Positions 10,543 to 20,053 of a stretch of 64,000 bases of DNA are shown here, one piece after another. Where the stretch lies: positions 310,001-374,000 of the forward strand of contig CAWEWZ010000008.1 in assembly GCA_963812885.1 (NCBI GenBank), in the 5' to 3' direction. The position numbers were made by a program, and so were the translations under genes. Origin of the DNA: Bog-756 sp963812885 (GTDB taxonomy: Bacteria; Actinomycetota; Acidimicrobiia; Acidimicrobiales; RAAP-2). The notes below the pieces were generated by a model. The model worked only from the letters and a program-made list of their open reading frames with translations. It did not search any database and had not been told where the DNA came from. Each line of letters begins with the position of its first letter. The first letter of the stretch is position 1.

Positions 10543-13300
10543 GGCGTCTCCATCCGAACCTCGACGACCGGGTGCGCCGCAGTCGATGAGGTCGGCGACG
10601 GTCCGCCGTCCCCGCCGAGGGGGACGTTGAAGTCGGCGGCCACCACCTTGCGGGGCAGGGAGCGGTCGGGCACCGCCTCGGTGACCAGGGAGGTGGTGGC
10701 GGTGCGGAGTCTCACCGATCCGCCCGCCGGCCACCCCCAGGTCGTCGAGGTCGTGGGGGTTGGCCCGCAGCGGCTCCGGGCGCCACCAGTCCGGCCAGGG
10801 CCGGCACCGCGCCCACCGCGGCGCCGAGGTCGTAGAGCGAACGCGAGGCCACCAGCCGCAACGAGTAGCTGTCCACCGGGGTCACGTGGGGGACCTCGAG
10901 GTCGACGGGGAGGGCCGCCGCCTGGGGGCGGACCGGTTCACCGCCGGGTCCGGGGTGTCCTCCGGGTAGGACGCCGAGGCCGGCGGTGGGCGGCTCGGCC
11001 AGGCCGGCCCGGGGTGGGGCCCCCTGCCGCTCCACCGATTCGACGCCGGGGAAGGCGATCGGGTCGAGCAGGGCGCCGCGCCGGCCGATGGACACCGGGC
11101 TGGCCGCCAGCGGGGCGAGGACCCCGTCGTCCGTCCCGAGGGCGTCGAGCACCGCACGGGTGATCCCCCGGTAGGCCGGGGCCAGCCGCTCGATCTCGTC
11201 CCACACCTCGCCGACCGAGTCGAGACCCAGGTCGGCGCCGAGGTGGACGGCCAGCTCGGCGGCGATCATCCAGTCGGGCCAGGCCTGCCCCGGGGGGACC
11301 AGCTTCTGACCGAGACGGCTGACCCGCCCTTCGATGTTGGTGGTGGTCCCGGGCCGCTCGTGGGCCTCCGCCGCCGGCAGCACCACGTCGGCGCGCTCGG
11401 TCACCGCGCCCGGCGACGAGGCCACCGCGACCACGAAGGCGGCGTTGTCGAGGGCCCGCTCGGCCAGCCGGCGATCGGGGAAGTCGGACAGCGGGTCGGC
11501 GCCGAGGAGGACGAGCGAGCGCACGCCGGGCCCGGCATCCGGATCGCCGGCTGCCGCATGCAGGATGCCCTCGGTGTCCCGGCCCGGCGCCGCCGGCAGC
11601 GAACCCCAGGCGCCCCCGAACCACTGGCGACCCGACTCGAGCGTGACCCGGCCGGGCAGGAGACCGGGGGCCAGCCCCATGTCGAGGGCACCGTTGACGT
11701 TGCCCCGGCGCAGGGCGGGGAGGAAGCGGGCGGCGGGCAGCGCCTCGGCCAGCACCTGGACAGCCTCGGCCACCAGCGCGCCGTCCTCGGCCAGCGACGG
11801 CCGTCCGGCCACGATGACCACCCGGCCCGACCCGACCAGCCGGCGGGCTTCGGTCAGCGCATCGGGATCGACGGAGTCGGGGGCCGAGGAGGCGGGGTCG
11901 ACCAGGGCCCGGACGGCGGCGGTGGCCTCACCGGGTGCGTAGCGCAGCGACGCGGTGGCGTAGGGGGTGAGCGAGGTGGCCTGGGGGGACAGCTCGACCA
12001 CCGAGAGGCCGCCGTCCACGATGGCCGAGCGCAGGCGGAGGAAGAGGACCGGGAGCTCTTCGCGGACATCGCCGGTCAGGAGGATCACCGTGTCGGCCGC
12101 CGCCGCCTGGTCGATGGTGGCCCGGGGCAGCGCCGCCACCAGCCCGGCGGGCAGACCGTCGCCCAGCTGGGCGTCGACCGAGTCGGTGCCGAGCACCCCC
12201 TTGGCCAGCTTGGCCCAGGCGTAGGCCCCCTCGTTGGTCAGCCGGGCTCCGCCGATGACGCCGATGGCCTCGGCCCCGCCTTCCTTGGTGGCCCTCCCCA
12301 ACCCGTCGGCCACCGCGGCCAGCGCCTCGTGCCAGGAGGCCGGCACCAGCGAGCCTTCCTTGCGGATGAGCGGCTCGGTCAGGCGGTCGTCGCTGTTGAC
12401 CGCATCGAAGGCGAACCGGCCCTTGTCGCACAGCCATCCGTGGTTGACCGGATCGGCGTCGATGCCCAGCAGGCGGGTGACCCGGTTGGCCGACGACTGC
12501 ACGGCGACCCGGCACCCGACCGCGCAGGTGGTGCACGTCGACTCGACCTGGTCGAGGTCCCAGGGTCGGGCCGCGAACCGGTAGGGCGCCGCGGTCAGTG
12601 CCCCCACCGGGCAGATCTGCACGGTGTTGCCCGAGAAGTAGGAGGTGAAGGGCAGCTCGGGGAAGGTGTTGACCTCGAGGAGCTCGCCCCGGCCGATGAA
12701 GTCGATCTGGGCCTCGCCGGCCACCTCGTCGGCGAACCGGGTACACCGGCTGCACTGGATGCACCGCTCGCGGTCCAGCAGCACCAGCTCCGAGATCGGG
12801 ATCGGCTTCTCGAAATGGCGCTTCTCCTCGACGAAGCGCGACTCCCCCGGCCCGTAGGCCAGGGTCTGGTCCTGGAGGGGGCACTCGCCGCCCTTGTCGC
12901 AGACCGGGCAGTCGAGCGGGTGGTTGATGAGAAGGAATTCGAGCACCCCGTCCTGGGCCTTCTTGACCTTGTCGGAGTCGGTGACCACCTCGGAGCCGGG
13001 CTGCACCTCGACGTAGCAGCTGGGCTGCAGGGAGGCGCCGCGGGGGCCGCTGACCTCGACCAGGCACATCCGGCACACTCCCACCGACTTCATCCGCGGG
13101 TGGTAGCAGAAGCGGGGGATGAAGGTCCCGGCCCGCTCGGCGGCGGCGATCAGCATCTCGCCCTTGTACCCGTCGACCTGGCGACCGTCGAGGGTGAAGG
13201 TGACCGTCTCCACCGGTTGGGCGTCGGTGCCCTGGCTGTGGTCGGTGGCCTCGTTCTCGCGGCTGGTGCTCCCCGCGGTGGGGGCGGGCTGATCACTCAT
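10539..13300 (-). CDS. nuoG: NADH-quinone oxidoreductase subunit G (two frame breaks near the end)
   Basis: NuoG is the large iron-sulfur subunit of complex I. Its cluster motifs are present in order: a 2Fe-2S site in CYHPRMKSVGVCRMC, the His/Cys site HPLDCPVCDKGGECPLQ, the 4Fe-4S site CIQCSRCTRF, and an additional CTTCAVGC of the molybdopterin-like domain. A degenerate molybdopterin oxidoreductase domain follows. The C-terminal nucleotide-binding-like domain is split: the frame shifts near 10783 to EPLRANPHDLDDLGVAGG and near 10715 to VRLRTATTSLVTEAVPD, ending METP with a TGA overlapping the nuoH GTG. The start overlaps the nuoF stop by eight bases. Confidence 0.93.
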
Positions 13301-14597
13301 AGGGACAGCCCCCCTCCTTGATGTGCACCAGGAACTCGTCCCGGAACATCTCGATGGCCGATCCGATCGACGACGGGATGGACGGCCCGAGCACGCAGAT
13401 GGTGGTCTGCTGGGGCGGCCAGGTGAGCCCGGGGGCGATGTTGTCGCAGGCGTCGAGCAGCAGGTCGAGATCCTGCTCCCGGCCGTGACCGGTCTCGATC
13501 CGCTCCATGATCTTCTCCAGCCAGCCCGAACCCTCCCGGCACGGGGTGCACTGGCCGCACGACTCCCGGAAGAAGAACTTGGTGATCCGCCAGGCGGCCC
13601 GCACCGCGCAGGTGTGGTCGTCCATCACCACGATCGACCCCGAGCCGAGCATGGAGCCGGCCGCGGCCACCTCGTCCTGGCCGAGGGGCAGGTCGATCTG
13701 GTCGGGCCCGAACCACGGGGCCGACACCCCGCCGGGGATGAAGGCCTTCAGCCCCCGGCCGTGGGGGATGCCGCCGCCGAGCACCGGCGCGTTGATCAGG
13801 TCGTTGAAGGTGGTCTTGACCATCTCGAGCTCGAACACGCCGGGGTTGTTCACGTGACCGGCCAGGGCGAACAGGCGGGTGCCGGCCGAGCGGCCCTCGC
13901 CCAGGGCGGCGAAGGCGGCGCCGCCGTTGAGGACGATCCAGGGGAGGTTGGACATGGTCTCGACGTTGTTGACCACGGTGGGCTCGCCGTAGAGGCCGAT
14001 GGCGGCCGGGAAGAACGGGGGCTTGATGCGGGGGAAGCCGCGCTTGCCCTCGAGGGACTCGAGCAGGGCCGTCTCCTCGCCGCAGATGTAGGCGCCGGCC
14101 CCCGGATGCACGACGACGTCGACCGAGAACCCCGATCCGAAGATGTCGCTGCCCACGGCGCCGTGGGCGTAGGCATCGTTGAGCGCCGACTGGACCCGCT
14201 CGAGGCCGAGGGCGAACTCGCCGCGGATGAAGATGAACACCTGCGACACCTGGAGGGCGTAGGCGGCGATGACCACGCCCTCGATCAGCTGGTGGGGGTC
14301 CCGCTCGATCAGCAGGTGGTCCTTGAAGGTGGCCGGCTCGCTCTCGTCCCCGTTGACGACCAGGTAGGTGACCGGGTTCTTGCGGAGCATGGCCCACTTC
14401 CGGCCGGCGGGGAACCCGGCGCCGCCCCGGCCCAGCAGGCTGGCCGTGTCGACCTCGTGGGCCACCTCCTCGGGGGTCATCGAGAGCGCCTTGCGCAGGC
14501 CCTCGTAGCCGCCGGTGGCCAGGTACCGCTCGAGGGTGTGGGAGTCGGCGTGAGGGAGCCGGCTGGTGATGATCTTGGGTGCCTCGGTGACCGCCAT
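13293..14597 (-). CDS. nuoF: NADH-quinone oxidoreductase subunit F
   Basis: NuoF binds NADH and FMN and carries cluster N3. The frame is intact at 434 residues. It shows the FMN/NADH loop GRGGAGFPAGRKW, the acidic GEETALLESLEGKRG, and the 4Fe-4S motif SCGQCTPCREGSGW with a fourth Cys in LLLDACDNI. The ATG at 14597 shares bases with the nuoE stop (TGATG), which decides the start. The sequence is standard for the family and nothing is missing. Confidence 0.96.
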   Translation of the reverse strand: MAVTEAPKIITSRLPHADSHTLERYLATGGYEGLRKALSMTPEEVAHEVDTASLLGRGGAGFPAGRKWAMLRKNPVTYLVVNGDESEPATFKDHLLIERDPHQLIEGVVIAAYALQVSQVFIFIRGEFALGLERVQSALNDAYAHGAVGSDIFGSGFSVDVVVHPGAGAYICGEETALLESLEGKRGFPRIKPPFFPAAIGLYGEPTVVNNVETMSNLPWIVLNGGAAFAALGEGRSAGTRLFALAGHVNNPGVFELEMVKTTFNDLINAPVLGGGIPHGRGLKAFIPGGVSAPWFGPDQIDLPLGQDEVAAAGSMLGSGSIVVMDDHTCAVRAAWRITKFFFRESCGQCTPCREGSGWLEKIMERIETGHGREQDLDLLLDACDNIAPGLTWPPQQTTICVLGPSIPSSIGSAIEMFRDEFLVHIKEGGCPYE

Positions 14598-15340
14598 CAG
14601 GAGCCGCTCCCGGCCGTCCCGGAGCCGCCCTTGGCCTCGTTGGCTTCCTTGGCCGCCGCCGCCGCCGCCGCCCGCTGGGCCTGGGCATCGGCCATGGCCG
14701 CCCGCTCCGAGGCCACCAGGGCCGGGTCGGCCTCGAGGCCGGTGGTCCGGCGCACCCGGTTCAGGGTGCCGTGCTCGGGGATGTCGGCGGAGCGGGCCCC
14801 GCCGCGGAGCTCGGCCACCAACCGGTCGAAGGACTCGGGTGTCTGGGCCCCGACGAAGCGGTGGTTGACCTGCACGCACGGCGCCCGGTCGCAGTCGGCC
14901 AGGCACTCGGCCTCCTCCAGGGTGATGCTCCCGTCGGCGGTGGTGCCGCCGGCGTTGACGCCCAGCGTCGACTCGGCGTGCTCGAGCAGTTCGGCGGCGC
15001 CGTTGAGCAGGCAGGCGATGTTGGTGCACACCGCCACCAGGTAGGTGCCCACCGGTTCGGTGTGCAGCATGTCGTAGAAGGTGGCCGTGCCGTACACCTC
15101 GGCCGGGGTCACCCCGACCAGATCGGCGATGTCGGCCATGGCCTCGGGCGTCAGCCACCCGTCCTGCTCCTGGGCCAGATGGCAGAGCGGGATCAGGGCC
15201 GAACGAGGCTCGGGATAGAGGGCGATGACCTGTCGGGCCCGTTCCAGCACCTCGGCCGTGAGGTGGGTGGGCCGGGGCGCGGTGGCCGATGCCGCCCGGC
15301 GGGGGGCGCCCACCGGGACCGGCTCGGGGTGTTCGCTCAC
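14597..15340 (-). CDS. nuoE: NADH-quinone oxidoreductase subunit E
   Basis: NuoE is the thioredoxin-like 2Fe-2S subunit (cluster N1a) of the NADH-oxidising module. The four cluster cysteines lie in VCTNIACLLNG and ECLADCDRAPC. Starting at the GTG at 15340, which overlaps the nuoD stop (GTGA), gives 247 residues. The last 60 or so residues, from about DIPEHGTLNRV to the end, form an Ala/Glu/Lys-rich extension that looks helical and low in complexity. Confidence 0.94.
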   Translation of the reverse strand: MSEHPEPVPVGAPRRAASATAPRPTHLTAEVLERARQVIALYPEPRSALIPLCHLAQEQDGWLTPEAMADIADLVGVTPAEVYGTATFYDMLHTEPVGTYLVAVCTNIACLLNGAAELLEHAESTLGVNAGGTTADGSITLEEAECLADCDRAPCVQVNHRFVGAQTPESFDRLVAELRGGARSADIPEHGTLNRVRRTTGLEADPALVASERAAMADAQAQRAAAAAAAKEANEAKGGSGTAGSGS

Positions 15341-16783
15341 CGGTCCACCTCCCCCATCACCGGATCGATGGTCGAGCAGACCGCCACCGCGTCGGCCAGC
15401 AGCCCGCCGCGCATCATCAGCGGGAGCCCCTGGAGGTTCACGAAGCTCGGTCCCCGGATGTGCATGCGGTAGGGCTTCGGCGAGCCGTCGGAAACCAGAT
15501 AGCAGCCGAGCTCGCCCCGAGGGGACTCGATGGCCACGTAGACCTCGCCCTCGGGCACCTTGAATCCCTCGGTGAACACCTTGAAGTGGTGGATGAGCGC
15601 CTCCATCGACTCGTCGATCCGGCCGCGGGGCGGCGGGGTGACCTTCTTGTCCTGCACCCGGTAGTCGCCGGCCGGCATCTTCTCGACGATCTGGCGGATG
15701 ATCCGGATCGACTCGCGGACCTCGTTCAGCCGGATCGAGTAGCGGTCGAAGTTGTCGCCGTAGGTGCCGACGATCACGTCGAACTCGACCTCGTCGTAGC
15801 GCAGGTAGGGCATGGCGCGGCGCAGGTCCCAGGGCACCCCGGTGGAACGCAGCAGCGGCCCGGTGAGGCTGAGGGCCAGCGCCTCCTCGGCCGACAGCCG
15901 GCCCACGCCCTCCGACCGCTGGCGGAACAGCGGCTGGCCGGTGAAGAGCTCGTCGTACTCGCCGGTCCGGTCCATCACCGTGTCGCAGATGACGGTGACG
16001 TCGTCCTCCCAACCGTCGGGCAGGTCGGCCGCCGTGCCCCCGGGGCGGATGAAGTTGTGGTTCATCCGCAGCCCGGTGGTCTTCTCGAAGAAGGCCAGGA
16101 CCATCTCGCGCTCGCGGAACCCGTAGATCATCATGGACGTGGCTCCGAGGTCCATGCCGTTGGTGGCCAGCCACATCAGGTGGGACGACACCCGGTTGAG
16201 CTCGGTCATCAGCATGCGGATCCAGTCGGACCGGGGCGGCATCTCCACCCCGAGCAGCGCCTCGACCGCCAACGAGAAGACCAGCTCGTTGTGGAGCGGG
16301 GACAGGTAGTCCATGCGGGTGACGTTGGTCGCACCCTGGACGTAGGTGAGCTCCTCGCCCGTCTTCTCCATGCCGGTGTGCAGGTAGCCGACGACCGGCT
16401 TGGTCCGGAGCACGGTCTCCCCGTCGAGCTCGAGCATCAGCCGGAGCACCCCGTGGGTGGAGGGGTGCTGGGGCCCCATGTTGATGATCATCGTCTCGTC
16501 GTCGGACTGCTCGACGTCGATGTCGCCCGGATCGACGGCCACCCCCTCGGGCAGGCGGAGGACGGCCCCTACTTCGCGCCGCAGCTCGTTCGGGTCGGTC
16601 TCCGATCGCCGGCTCAGCTCCTGGACGCCCTTCGGACGTCTCGGCCAACAGTCCCTTGGGCTCGTGGCCGGGACCGGGGCTGAGGAACTCGTCCCCTGAC
16701 ACCGGTGGTGGCGGAGGTGAGTCGGGACGGGCCTCCGGCGCGTCCGTGCCTTCGGCGGTGGACGCCGACTTGACTTCGTTCAT
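15337..16783 (-). CDS. nuoD: NADH-quinone oxidoreductase subunit D (one frame break near the N-terminus)
   Basis: NuoD is the 49-kDa-type quinone-site subunit of complex I. The conserved MGPQHPSTHGVLRLMLELDG, VGYLHTGMEK and SPRGELGCYLVSDGSPKPYR are all present. The ATG at 16783 overlaps the nuoC stop (ATGA). From it the protein reads MNEVKSASTAEGTDAPEARP, then a proline stretch, to AETSEG. After a one-base shift near 16630 it continues VQELSRRSETDPNELRREVG into the main frame. Without that shift the gene would start at a GTG at 16542 and still include the family core, so the 80-residue leader is less certain than the core. Confidence 0.93.
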
Positions 16784-17306
16784 CTCGGCCCTGGTGCTCC
16801 CTTGAACTGGACCGGCACCCGGCCGACCCCGTAGTCCTTCCGGAGGGGATGACCTTCCCAGTCCTCGGGCATGAGGATGCGGGTCATGTCGGGGTGGCCG
16901 GCGAAGACGATGCCGAACAGGTCGTAGGCCTCGCGCTCCATGGCCTCCACCCCGGGATAGAGGTCGAAGAGGGAGTCGACTTCGGCATCGGTGTCGGGCA
17001 CCTGCACCCGGACCCGGACCCGGCGCGCCTGGCTGAGCGACAGGAGGTTGACCACCACCTCGAAACGCTCGGGCCGCACCCCCTCGGGCAGATGGCGGCC
17101 CGGGTGGCTCAGGTAGTCCACCGCGCAGAGGTCGGCGCACATCTCGAATCCGGCGTCGCGGAAGCCGCCGACCACGCCGGCATACTGCTGGCGGGTGGGG
17201 AACACCACCTCTTGATCGCGGTGTGCCCGGGACGGCGCGAGACGCCACCGCCCGAGTCGCTCACCGACGCCGTTCCGGCCACCGTGCCGGCGTCGCCGAC
17301 GGTCAC
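16780..17306 (-). CDS. nuoC: NADH-quinone oxidoreductase subunit C (one frame break)
   Basis: NuoC is the 30-kDa-type connecting subunit of complex I. The family signature EREAYDLFGIVFAGHPDMTR and the end EGHPLRKDYGVGRVPVQF are clear. The natural start is the GTG at 17306, which overlaps the nuoB stop (GTGA) and reads VTVGDAGTVAGTASVSDSGG. A one-base shift near 17215 then joins DQEVVFPTRQQYAGVVGGF. The span is two bases more than a multiple of three, consistent with a single indel. Confidence 0.92.
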
Positions 17307-17974
17307 AGGGGCTCGCCCACGCTGCGGGCAATCACCGGATTGCGCTTGGGCGTACCGAGATGTACGGCGTCGGGCCGGTCCGGGGTCCAGCCCGAAGTCT
17401 CCTCGTCGGTGTGGGTCCGCCCGTCGTCGGTGTCGTCGCCCTCGTCCGAGGCCAGCGTCGCTCCCTCGGGGACGTCGGCCGGGCCCGGTCGGGCCGTGAG
17501 GTGACGGTGGGTGATGTCGTTGGTCCGCACCTTCTCGTGGAGGGTGAGGATGGCATGCATCAACGTCTCCGGTGTCGGAGGGCACCCGGGGGCGTAGACG
17601 TCGACCGGGACGATCTGGTCGACGCCCTGCACGATGGCGTAGTTGTTGAACATGCCGCCGGTGCTGGCGCACACCCCCATCGAGAGGACCCACTTGGGCT
17701 CCATCATCTGGTCGTAGACCTGACGGAGGACGGGGGCCATCTTCTGCGACACCCGACCGGCCACGATCATCAGGTCGGCCTGACGGGGCGACGCCCGGAA
17801 GACCTCCATGCCGAAGCGGGCCAGGTCGAAGTCCGCCGCTCCCACCGACATCATCTCGATGGCACAGCAGGCCAGACCGAAGGTCGCCGGCCACATCGAG
17901 TAGGTCCGGGCCCACTTGACCAGATCCTCGAGCCGTCCGGTGAGGAAGTTGTGCTGGAGGTCTTCGAGACCCAT
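17303..17974 (-). CDS. nuoB: NADH-quinone oxidoreductase subunit B
   Basis: NuoB carries cluster N2 next to the quinone site. The intact 223-residue frame has the tandem cysteines in FGLACCAIEMM and the remaining ligands in MGVCASTGG and VYAPGCPPTPE. The ATG at 17974 is preceded by an AG-rich stretch and lies 19 bases after the nuoA stop, the only real gap in the upstream half of the operon. An acidic, Asp/Thr-rich tail of about 50 residues follows the conserved domain. Confidence 0.96.
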   Translation of the reverse strand: MGLEDLQHNFLTGRLEDLVKWARTYSMWPATFGLACCAIEMMSVGAADFDLARFGMEVFRASPRQADLMIVAGRVSQKMAPVLRQVYDQMMEPKWVLSMGVCASTGGMFNNYAIVQGVDQIVPVDVYAPGCPPTPETLMHAILTLHEKVRTNDITHRHLTARPGPADVPEGATLASDEGDDTDDGRTHTDEETSGWTPDRPDAVHLGTPKRNPVIARSVGEPL

Positions 17975-17993
17975 GGTCAGACCCCCTCCGCTT

Positions 17994-18491
17994 CTACGCG
18001 GCCCGGCCGGGTCCGGTCGGCGCGGTGGCCGGCTCCCCGGTCGTCGGTCCGCCGGGACCCCCCGGTCCGGCAGTGATGCGGGCAATGGTCGACTCGGACG
18101 TCCGCGAAGGCATGGCACTGACCAACCGCTTGGCCGGACCCCAGGTGAGGGCGCCGTTGCTCACCAGGAAGAGGAAGGACACGAACACCACGGCGGCGAA
18201 GACCACCACCTCGGTGAGTCCGAACGAGCCCAGTTGATGGAAGATCACCGCCCACGGGTACAAGAAGACGATCTCGATGTCGAAGATGATGAAGATCATG
18301 GCGATCAGGTAGAAGCGGACCGGGAAACGGGTCGGCGGATCGATGCCGGGGACGATGCCGCACTCGTAGGGTGCGGTCTTGGCCGTGGTCGGCCGCTTCC
18401 GCGGTGCGAGCAGGCCCGAAGCCACGAACGACAGGGCGGCGAACAGGAACCCGAGGATGAGCAGGATCAGGATGGGCAGGTAATCGTCCAC
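17994..18491 (-). CDS. nuoA: NADH-quinone oxidoreductase subunit A
   Basis: NuoA is a three-helix membrane subunit and the first gene of the operon. It shows the conserved YECGIVPGIDPPTRFPVRFY and the acidic helix IFIIFDIEIVFLYPWAV. It starts with GTG at 18491 behind a weak ribosome-binding site. The C-terminus has a 45-residue Gly/Pro/Thr-rich extension. The 122 bases up to the divergent reductase gene must hold the operon promoter. I searched this gap by eye for a Rex-type inverted repeat (TGTGAA/TTCACA) and did not find one. Confidence 0.95.
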   Translation of the reverse strand: MDDYLPILILLILGFLFAALSFVASGLLAPRKRPTTAKTAPYECGIVPGIDPPTRFPVRFYLIAMIFIIFDIEIVFLYPWAVIFHQLGSFGLTEVVVFAAVVFVSFLFLVSNGALTWGPAKRLVSAMPSRTSESTIARITAGPGGPGGPTTGEPATAPTGPGRAA

Positions 18492-18613
18492 AGGAACTTG
18501 TTTTTACCACGCACCCCTCTGTCCAGGCACATCGACGGGACGGGCAGCGCCCCGCCAAAATGCGGCCCCCGGCGGCGCGCCGTCACCCACCGGGGCCACC
18601 TACCATTGGGGCC

Positions 18614-20037
18614 GTGAACGCCGTCGCCCCGACCGATCCTGCCGGCGTCGTCCGACCGTCGGGTGCCGCCACCCGGACCGATCCCGCCGCCGCACCCGAC
18701 CGCGTCCACGACGTCCTGGTCGTGGGGGGCGGGCCTTCGGGCTCCTCGTGCGCCTACTGGCTGGCCGAGGCCGGTTGGGACGTGGCCCTGGTGGAGAAGA
18801 AGGTGTTCCCCCGGGTGAAGACGTGCGGCGACGGCCTCACCCCCCGCTCGGTGCGCCAGATCGCCGACATGGGGATCGAGGGAGCCCTGGCCGGCGCCCA
18901 CCGCTTCTCGGGTCTGCGGACCCACGCCTACGGGAGGGTTCTCGACCTGGCCTGGCCGGAGCACCCGAGCTTTCCCTCATACGGCTACGTCATCACCCGC
19001 CACGATCTCGACGCCGTGGTCAACGAGCGCGCCGTCAAGGCCGGAGCCACGGTGTGGCAGGGGACCGAGGCGGTCGAACCCATCCTCGGGACCACCGGGA
19101 CCACCGGGACTCGGGACCACCGGGACCACCGGCGGGGGTGCCGGGTCCTGCGGGCGCCGGTCGGGGCCACCGGGCCGAGCCGCTCCCCTCCTGTGTCGGG
19201 GCCATGGTGAGGGACAAGGCCACCGGCGAGACCCGTCCGGTCCGGGCCCGGTACGTGGTGGTGGCCGACGGGGCCAACTCGCGCTTCGGCCGCGCCCTCG
19301 GTACGACGCGGGATCGGAGCCAACCCATGGGGATGGCCCTGCGCGGCTACTACACGTCGCCCGGGCACGACCAGCCCTTCATCGAGTCCCACCTCGACAT
19401 CAGGGACGACGACGGCAAGGTCGTCCCCGGCTACGGCTGGATCTTCCCGCTGGGCGACGGTCGGGTCAACGTCGGGGTCGGCCTGCTCTCCACCGACAAG
19501 CGCTGGAAGGGCGTGAACACCTCCACCCTGATGGACCACTTCGTGAGCTGGGCCCCGAAGGAGTGGGAGCTCTCCCCGGCCACCTGCCTCGGACCGCCGA
19601 CCGGGGGCAAGCTGCCGATGGGCCTGGCCGTCGGGCCGCGGGTCGGCGCCACCACCCTGGTGGTGGGCGACGCCGCCGGTTCGATCAACCCGTTCAACGG
19701 CGAAGGCATCGCCTACGGGTACGAGACGGGACGGATGGCTGCCGCCTCACTGGGTGAGGCCCTCCGGGGAGACGGCCCCGGGGCCCTCGACCGGTACGAG
19801 GCCCGGCTCGAGGATGCCTACGGGCTCTACTACCGGGTGGCCCGGGCCTTCATCCGGATGATCAGCCGGCCCGAGCTCATGCAGGTGTGCGTGGGCACGG
19901 GCATGCACTCGGAATCCCTGATGAGCTGGATCTTCCGGATCATGGCCAACCTCCTCCGACCCGACGAGACCGGCCCGGCCGAAGCCGCCTACCGCGCCCT
20001 CGCCCTCATCGCCCGGGTCACGCCCGAGGGGATCTGA
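18614..20037 (+). CDS. Geranylgeranyl reductase family flavoprotein (one frame break in a repeat)
   Basis: This FAD-dependent oxidoreductase belongs to the geranylgeranyl reductase family, which reduces prenyl double bonds. Next to nuoA in actinomycetes it is plausibly the menaquinone side-chain reductase (MenJ-like), supplying the quinone that complex I reduces. It shows the FAD motif VLVVGGGPSGSSCAYWLAEA, then VFPRVKTCGDGLTPRSVRQI, and the second FAD motif VVGDAAGSINPFNGEGIAYG. The GTG at 18614 is the likely start. The frame is lost between about 19085 and 19200, where near-identical GGGACCACC units encode Gly-Thr-Thr repeats. It converges with the next gene, 16 bases away. Confidence 0.88.
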
Positions 20038-20053
20038 CCCGAAGCGCCGGACC

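Noticed and set aside
9244..11163. Long plus-strand open frame (639 codons) opposite nuoH and nuoG
   Set aside because: Gly/Asp/His-rich composition typical of antisense frames in GC-rich DNA, and no domain. The same applies to other long plus-strand frames over the nuo and hem genes.
1855..18491. Pseudogenisation of the nuo operon
   Set aside because: Breaks are single bases, the joined proteins are complete and conserved, and many neighbouring nuo genes are intact, so sequence error is more likely.
18492..18613. Possible Rex operator in front of nuoA
   Set aside because: No TGTGAA/TTCACA-type dyad is visible in the gap; a weight-matrix scan would be needed to exclude a weak site.
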